Shown here in pieces: positions 14,125 through 17,140 of a DNA stretch of 17,140 nt. Each line of letters starts with the position of its first letter. Position 1 is the first letter of the stretch. Below the pieces are notes generated by a model that worked only from the letters and a program-made list of their open reading frames with translations, made no database searches and had not been told where the DNA came from. The stretch lies in contig JAAZAQ010000091.1 in NCBI GenBank assembly GCA_012514225.1, forward strand, positions 1-17,140. The letters are read 5' to 3'. The position numbers and the translations under genes were made by a program. This DNA comes from Clostridiales bacterium (GTDB lineage Bacteria > Bacillota > Clostridia > Christensenellales > Aristaeellaceae).

Positions 14125-14793
14125 TTACAGCCCCAGCGCCTTGAGCGCGGTCTCGCCGTCCATGCCGGGCCTGAGCCGGCGGTCGTACAGGAGGTTCAGC
14201 AGCCGCCAGTCCAGTTCGCTCAGCCGCTGGGTGGCGGTCCAGGGCTGGTAGAGGATGCTGTCCTCATGGGTGCCGATGTCGTTGGACAGGCCCAGCCCGC
14301 CGGTGATTTCCTCCAGCAGCAGGTGGTTGCGCGCCGCCTGGTCGGTCACGTCCGAGGCGATGACGACGTTGACCCTGACAATCTGCTGCGCCCCGTCCCA
14401 CCAGAAGGCGAAATAGCCCCAGTTGCCGCTGACGTAGCTGGGCTCGTAATCCGCCAGCCGGTCCAGCGGCGCGTACCAGACGGTCAGGTTGGCGTCCCCT
14501 TCGCTGGGGACGACGCTGATTTCGGGCAGGCCGTCCACCTTGTCCGCCAGCTCCTTAAGGAAGGCGTGCAGGGTGCCCAGGTCCTCCCTTGTCGGCTCCC
14601 CGCCAACGAAGACGCGCAGGGGCTCCGCCCAGCGGCGCAGGGCGTCGTCCCCGGCGGCCCCGTATTCCGGGCGGAAGGCGGCCGTCAGGAAGGCCTCCCT
14701 CAGCCCCGTGTTCTCCGCCCGGTCCGTGGCGGCCAGCGGGCAAAGCAGCAGGGCGAGGGCGAGCAGCAGGGCGGCCGGGCGGCGGTTTTTCAA
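14125..14793 (-). CDS. Secreted DUF2927-like protein
   Basis: A 222-residue protein with a signal peptide (MKNRRPAALLLALALLLCPLAA). The mature part resembles DUF2927: EYGAAGDDALRRWAEPLRVFVGG near residues 43-65, NWGYFAFWW at 124-132, and the conserved block NHLLLEEITGGLGLSND at 156-172 followed by EDSILY. The C-terminus LDWRLLNLLYDRRLRPGM also fits. The function of the family is not established; the HLLLEE..LGL block is reminiscent of a peptidase-like helix, which is speculation. The frame extends to 14865, but the promoter lies in that stretch. TTG 14793 with AAAGGA eight bases upstream and directly preceding the signal peptide is the likely start. It is divergent from the response regulator gene and shares its control region. 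Confidence 0.8.
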   Translation of the reverse strand: MKNRRPAALLLALALLLCPLAATDRAENTGLREAFLTAAFRPEYGAAGDDALRRWAEPLRVFVGGEPTREDLGTLHAFLKELADKVDGLPEISVVPSEGDANLTVWYAPLDRLADYEPSYVSGNWGYFAFWWDGAQQIVRVNVVIASDVTDQAARNHLLLEEITGGLGLSNDIGTHEDSILYQPWTATQRLSELDWRLLNLLYDRRLRPGMDGETALKALGL

Positions 14794-14830
14794 GGGGGTT
14801 CCTTTCGTGCGCGTAGATTCCGCTGGGCCG

Positions 14831-14859
14831 AGTATACCAGCGCTTCTGTTACATCTCCA
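14831..14859 (-). promoter_or_regulatory. Promoter of the DUF2927-like gene
   Basis: On the minus strand, an extended -10 TGGTATACT (hexamer 14836-14831) lies 17 bp after a TGGAGA -35 (14859-14854, four of six consensus bases). Read in this direction the region upstream of the -10 has TGTCA-N6-TGTAA (14864-14849), resembling a PhoB-type box in the usual position over the -35. Confidence 0.65.
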
Positions 14860-14891
14860 TGACAACTTTCAAAACTTGGGCATGGTATACT
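14849..14891 (+). promoter_or_regulatory. Promoter of the two-component operon with 11-bp-spaced direct repeats
   Basis: An extended -10 TGGTATACT (hexamer 14886-14891) has no acceptable -35. Instead, half-sites TTACA (14849), TGACA (14860) and AAAAC (14871) start exactly 11 bp apart. Eleven-bp tandem sites are typical of OmpR/PhoB-family regulators, so activation by the encoded regulator itself is likely. The same array recurs upstream of base 17031. Confidence 0.65.
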
Positions 14892-14914
14892 GGCGGCATA
14901 GACGGAGGTGGGAA

Positions 14915-15586
14915 ATGCCGCCGGATATCCTGATTGCCGAGGACGACCGCGCCATCGCGGAGCTCGTCGAGATGACGCTGCGCGTCTCCGGGCACGCGAC
15001 CGTTATCTGCCAGGACGGCACGGAGACCTTCGAAAAACTGAAGCGGGAGCGCTACGACCTGCTTATCCTGGACGTCATGCTGCCGGGGATGGACGGGTTC
15101 GAGCTGATGGAGGCGCTGCGGGCGGCGGGCGTCGCCGCACCGCCGGTGCTGTTCCTCACCGCGCGCATCGACGTGAAGGACCGCGTGCGCGGGCTGAGGC
15201 TGGGGGCGGAGGACTATATGCTCAAGCCCTTCCACCCGGTGGAGCTGCAAGCCCGGGCGGAGGGCATCCTGCGCCGTCACCGAAAGGAGGACGCGGGCCT
15301 GCGCGCGCTGGGGGTGGAATTGAACCCCGACTCCCGGGAGGTGCTCAAGGACGGGCAGCCGGTGGAGCTGACGCCCCAGGAGTTCGAGCTGCTCAGGATG
15401 CTGCTGACCCACCGCAACATGGCCCTGTCCCGGGAGCAGCTGCTGCAGGCCGCCTGGGGCTACGACTACATGGGCGGCACCCGGACGGTGGACATGCACG
15501 TGCAGCGCCTGCGTGCCAAACTGGGCTGGGAGGAGGCCATCAAGACGGTCTACAAGCTGGGCTACCGGCTGGAGGCGCCGCGGTGA
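14915..15586 (+). CDS. OmpR/PhoB-family response regulator
   Basis: The 223-residue product has a receiver domain (about 1-120) with the acidic pocket E9/D10, phospho-acceptor D53 in LLILDVMLPGMDG, T82 and K104 (LKP). A winged-helix DNA-binding domain occupies about 128-222 (LTPQEFELLRMLL..., TVDMHVQRLRAKLG, YKLGYRLEAP). It is a transcription factor controlled by phosphorylation from the kinase encoded next. The frame is open well upstream, but homology and GGAGG six bases before ATG 14915 fix the start, and the promoter lies just ahead. Its stop overlaps the kinase start (GTGA). The ligand and stress sensed are unknown. Confidence 0.95.
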   Translation: MPPDILIAEDDRAIAELVEMTLRVSGHATVICQDGTETFEKLKRERYDLLILDVMLPGMDGFELMEALRAAGVAAPPVLFLTARIDVKDRVRGLRLGAEDYMLKPFHPVELQARAEGILRRHRKEDAGLRALGVELNPDSREVLKDGQPVELTPQEFELLRMLLTHRNMALSREQLLQAAWGYDYMGGTRTVDMHVQRLRAKLGWEEAIKTVYKLGYRLEAPR

Positions 15587-16962
15587 AGCTGTTCACCCGC
15601 ATCCTGCTGCTGACGCTGAGCCTGGCGCTGGTCTTCGGCGCGGCGCTCTCTGCGCTGACGCTCAGGCGCGCCTTCCTGGACAACCTGTCCCGGGAGCTGG
15701 AGCGCGGGGTGCAAAACAGCGGCGCGCTGGCCGCCTCCCTCCTCTCCGGCATCAACGCCTACGCGGCGCTGCGGGACGGGGACGCCGCTCCCCGCGCCGC
15801 GCGCATCTCCGCCCAGTACCTGGAGCCCGGCGCCCATTTCGCGCTGGTGGACGCGCAGGGCGTGCTCGTCTTCGACAATTTCGACGGGCAGACCGCCGGG
15901 GTGATGGACCGGATGCCGGAAGCGGCCGGGCAGTACCGCCTGGTGCGCCTGCCCGGCGGCACCTTCCAGGCGCTCAAGCGGGACGTTTTGACCCTGCAGG
16001 GGGATTACCGGCTGCTGTACGCCCAGCGCCTGGACCGGGTGTACCGCCAGATGGAGGAGCAGACCCGGGGCGCCGTGCTGCTGCTGGTTTTGCTGTGCCT
16101 GGCGCTGGGCGCGCTGCTGTTTGCAGGCCTGAAGGCCTCCTTCCGGCCGCTGCGCCTGCTGGGGAAGGCCGCGGGCGACATCGCCCGGGGCGACTTTTCC
16201 GCCCGCGCGCCGGTCATCCGGCCGGAGGACGAGGTGGGCCGGCTGGCCCTGCGCTTCAACGACATGGCGCAAGCCACCCAGGCGCACGTGGCGCGGCTGA
16301 CGGAGCAGGATCAGGCGCAGAAGCGCTTTATCGCCGACATGGCGCATGAATTGAAGACCCCGCTGACGAGCATCATCGGATACGCCGACCTGCTGCGCCG
16401 CCACGAGCTGGACGAGGAGCGGCGCGCACGGGCGCTGGACGCCATCGCCCGGCAGGGCGAGCGGCTGGAGCGGATGGGTTTCAAGCTCCTGTACCTGGCG
16501 CGGCTGGAGGGCGGCCAGGCGCCGGCGCTTCTGGACTGCGACGCGGGGGAACTGCTGGAGGAGGCCGCGCTGGCCTTCCGGGGGCTGGCGGAGGAACAAG
16601 GCGTTTCCCTGCTGGCGGACGCGCAGCCGGCCCGCTGGCGCTGCGACCGGGACCTGATGCTGGCGCTGGCGCAGAACCTGCTCTCCAACGCCCTGAAGGC
16701 GTCCGCCCCCGGCCAGCGCGTCACCCTCAGGGCGCGGCAGGCGTTCCTGGAGGTGGAGGACGAAGGCGAGGGCATCCCCCCGGAGCACTTGCCCCACGTG
16801 CGGGAGGCATTCTACACGGCGGACAGGAGCCGCTCCCGGCAGGGCGCCGGCCTGGGCCTGGCGCTGTGCGAGCGCATCGCCCTGCTGCACGGGGCCCGGA
16901 TGGACATCGACTCCGCGCCGGGGCGGGGTACCCGGGTGAGGGTAACGTTTACAGGTCCGTGA
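15583..16962 (+). CDS. Membrane sensor histidine kinase
   Basis: A 459-residue kinase starting at a GTG that overlaps the regulator's stop by four bases. Its layout is: TM1 at 5-26; an extracytoplasmic sensor region of about 135 residues (27-162) with a short PAS/CACHE-like strand (HFALVDAQGVLVFDN); TM2 at 163-182; a HAMP domain at about 183-240; an H-box with the phospho-accepting H255 (DMAHELKTPLTSIIGY); and a catalytic ATPase domain with N-box NLLSNALKAS (365-374), G1 DEGEGIP (393-399) and G2 GAGLGLAL (421-428). All essential residues are present, so it should be active. The partner is the regulator upstream. Its last codons overlap the start of the repeat array controlling the next gene. 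Confidence 0.95.
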   Translation: MKLFTRILLLTLSLALVFGAALSALTLRRAFLDNLSRELERGVQNSGALAASLLSGINAYAALRDGDAAPRAARISAQYLEPGAHFALVDAQGVLVFDNFDGQTAGVMDRMPEAAGQYRLVRLPGGTFQALKRDVLTLQGDYRLLYAQRLDRVYRQMEEQTRGAVLLLVLLCLALGALLFAGLKASFRPLRLLGKAAGDIARGDFSARAPVIRPEDEVGRLALRFNDMAQATQAHVARLTEQDQAQKRFIADMAHELKTPLTSIIGYADLLRRHELDEERRARALDAIARQGERLERMGFKLLYLARLEGGQAPALLDCDAGELLEEAALAFRGLAEEQGVSLLADAQPARWRCDRDLMLALAQNLLSNALKASAPGQRVTLRARQAFLEVEDEGEGIPPEHLPHVREAFYTADRSRSRQGAGLGLALCERIALLHGARMDIDSAPGRGTRVRVTFTGP

Positions 16963-17001
16963 CGCCGGGGGGACAACTCTGAAACCTCCGCCTGCGATAC
17001 T
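16949..17001 (+). promoter_or_regulatory. Second regulated promoter with four 11-bp-spaced half-sites
   Basis: TTACA (16949), TGACG (16960), GGACA (16971) and AAACC (16982) start exactly 11 bp apart and lead into an extended -10 TGCGATACT (hexamer 16996-17001). The block GACAACTYTSAAAMC is shared with the promoter of the two-component operon. There is no consensus -35. The first half-site lies within the last codons of the kinase gene. Confidence 0.6.
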
Positions 17002-17030
17002 GGGGGCACCAAGTAAAGGAGGAAGCGGAG

Positions 17031-17140
17031 ATGAAAAACAAAAAAGCCGCGTTCTTTGCCCTGCTGTGCGCCCTGGTCATGCTGGGCGCGGCGGCTTCCC
17101 TGCCCCTGGTGATGCGCGGGGCTGCGGAGGACAGCCTGAG
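17031..17140 (+). CDS. Exported protein, N-terminal fragment (runs off the window)
   Basis: Only 36 complete codons are visible. ATG 17031 has a perfect AAAGGAGG eight bases upstream. The N-terminus (MKNKKAAFFALLCALVMLGAAASLPLVMRGAAEDSL) is a signal peptide or anchor. The family cannot be told from this much. The gene follows the histidine kinase by 68 bp but has its own promoter with repeats matching those of the two-component operon, so it is probably a direct target of that system. Confidence 0.75.
   Translation, partial: MKNKKAAFFALLCALVMLGAAASLPLVMRGAAEDSL

Noticed and set aside
14489..15586. N-terminally extended response regulator
   Set aside because: The extension is antisense to the DUF2927-like gene and spans both promoters; the receiver domain starts at 14915.
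1..17140. CRISPR arrays, tRNA, rRNA, insertion sequences, phage genes
   Set aside because: I looked for regular repeat-spacer units, cloverleaf or rRNA-like segments, transposase motifs and terminal inverted repeats, and saw none.

Overview
The window looks like chromosomal DNA of a high-GC member of the Firmicutes, probably a gut-type clostridial lineage such as Oscillospirales or Christensenellales; this is inferred from gene content and not proven. The supporting signs are very GC-rich codon third positions, strong AAAGGAGG ribosome binding sites, sigma-A-like promoters with TATACT or TATATT -10 boxes, tight ATGA and TGATG gene overlaps, and families typical of Clostridia: a CD1871A-type CXXC peptide, a zinc-ribbon protein with 'Y-D-A/S' repeats, M29 aminopeptidase, SH3b proteins and a DUF2927-like protein. 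There is no sign of phage, insertion sequence, CRISPR, rRNA or tRNA.

Layout. From 1 to 14.8 kb everything reads on the minus strand; from 14.9 kb to the end it reads on the plus strand. In minus-strand transcription order: (a) a DUF2927-like secreted protein (14793-14125) with its own promoter and a strong terminator; (b) a pyrimidine-nucleoside phosphorylase operon (14016-9814) in which pdp, a TlpA-type thioredoxin, a 56-residue CXXC membrane peptide, a membrane polyferredoxin and a cysteine-free secreted protein overlap one another or nearly so; (c) a 201-bp hairpin-rich intergenic element; (d) an operon of a large zinc-ribbon/TPR membrane protein, an acyltransferase-3 membrane protein, an M29 aminopeptidase and HemW (9612-3356); (e) a secreted five-SH3b protein (3281-2139) ending in a hairpin terminator that overlaps the next promoter; (f) a phosphodiester-glycosidase-like protein, a divergent Lgt-like membrane protein and the start of a secreted protein that leaves the window at base 1. 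On the plus strand an OmpR/PhoB-type response regulator and its histidine kinase (14915-16962) are followed by the start of another exported protein (17031 onward).

How the parts may work together. Two groups stand out. First, the polyferredoxin, CXXC peptide and TlpA protein could form a trans-envelope electron relay carrying reducing power from cytosolic ferredoxin to thiols outside the membrane (inference). Second, the promoter of the two-component operon and the promoter of the gene after it share an array of TTACA/TGACA-like half-sites spaced exactly 11 bp apart, the spacing expected for a PhoB/OmpR-family regulator. This suggests autoregulation plus control of the downstream exported protein and perhaps of the divergent DUF2927-like gene. 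Many other products are predicted to be exported or membrane-bound, so the region is mainly devoted to the cell envelope.
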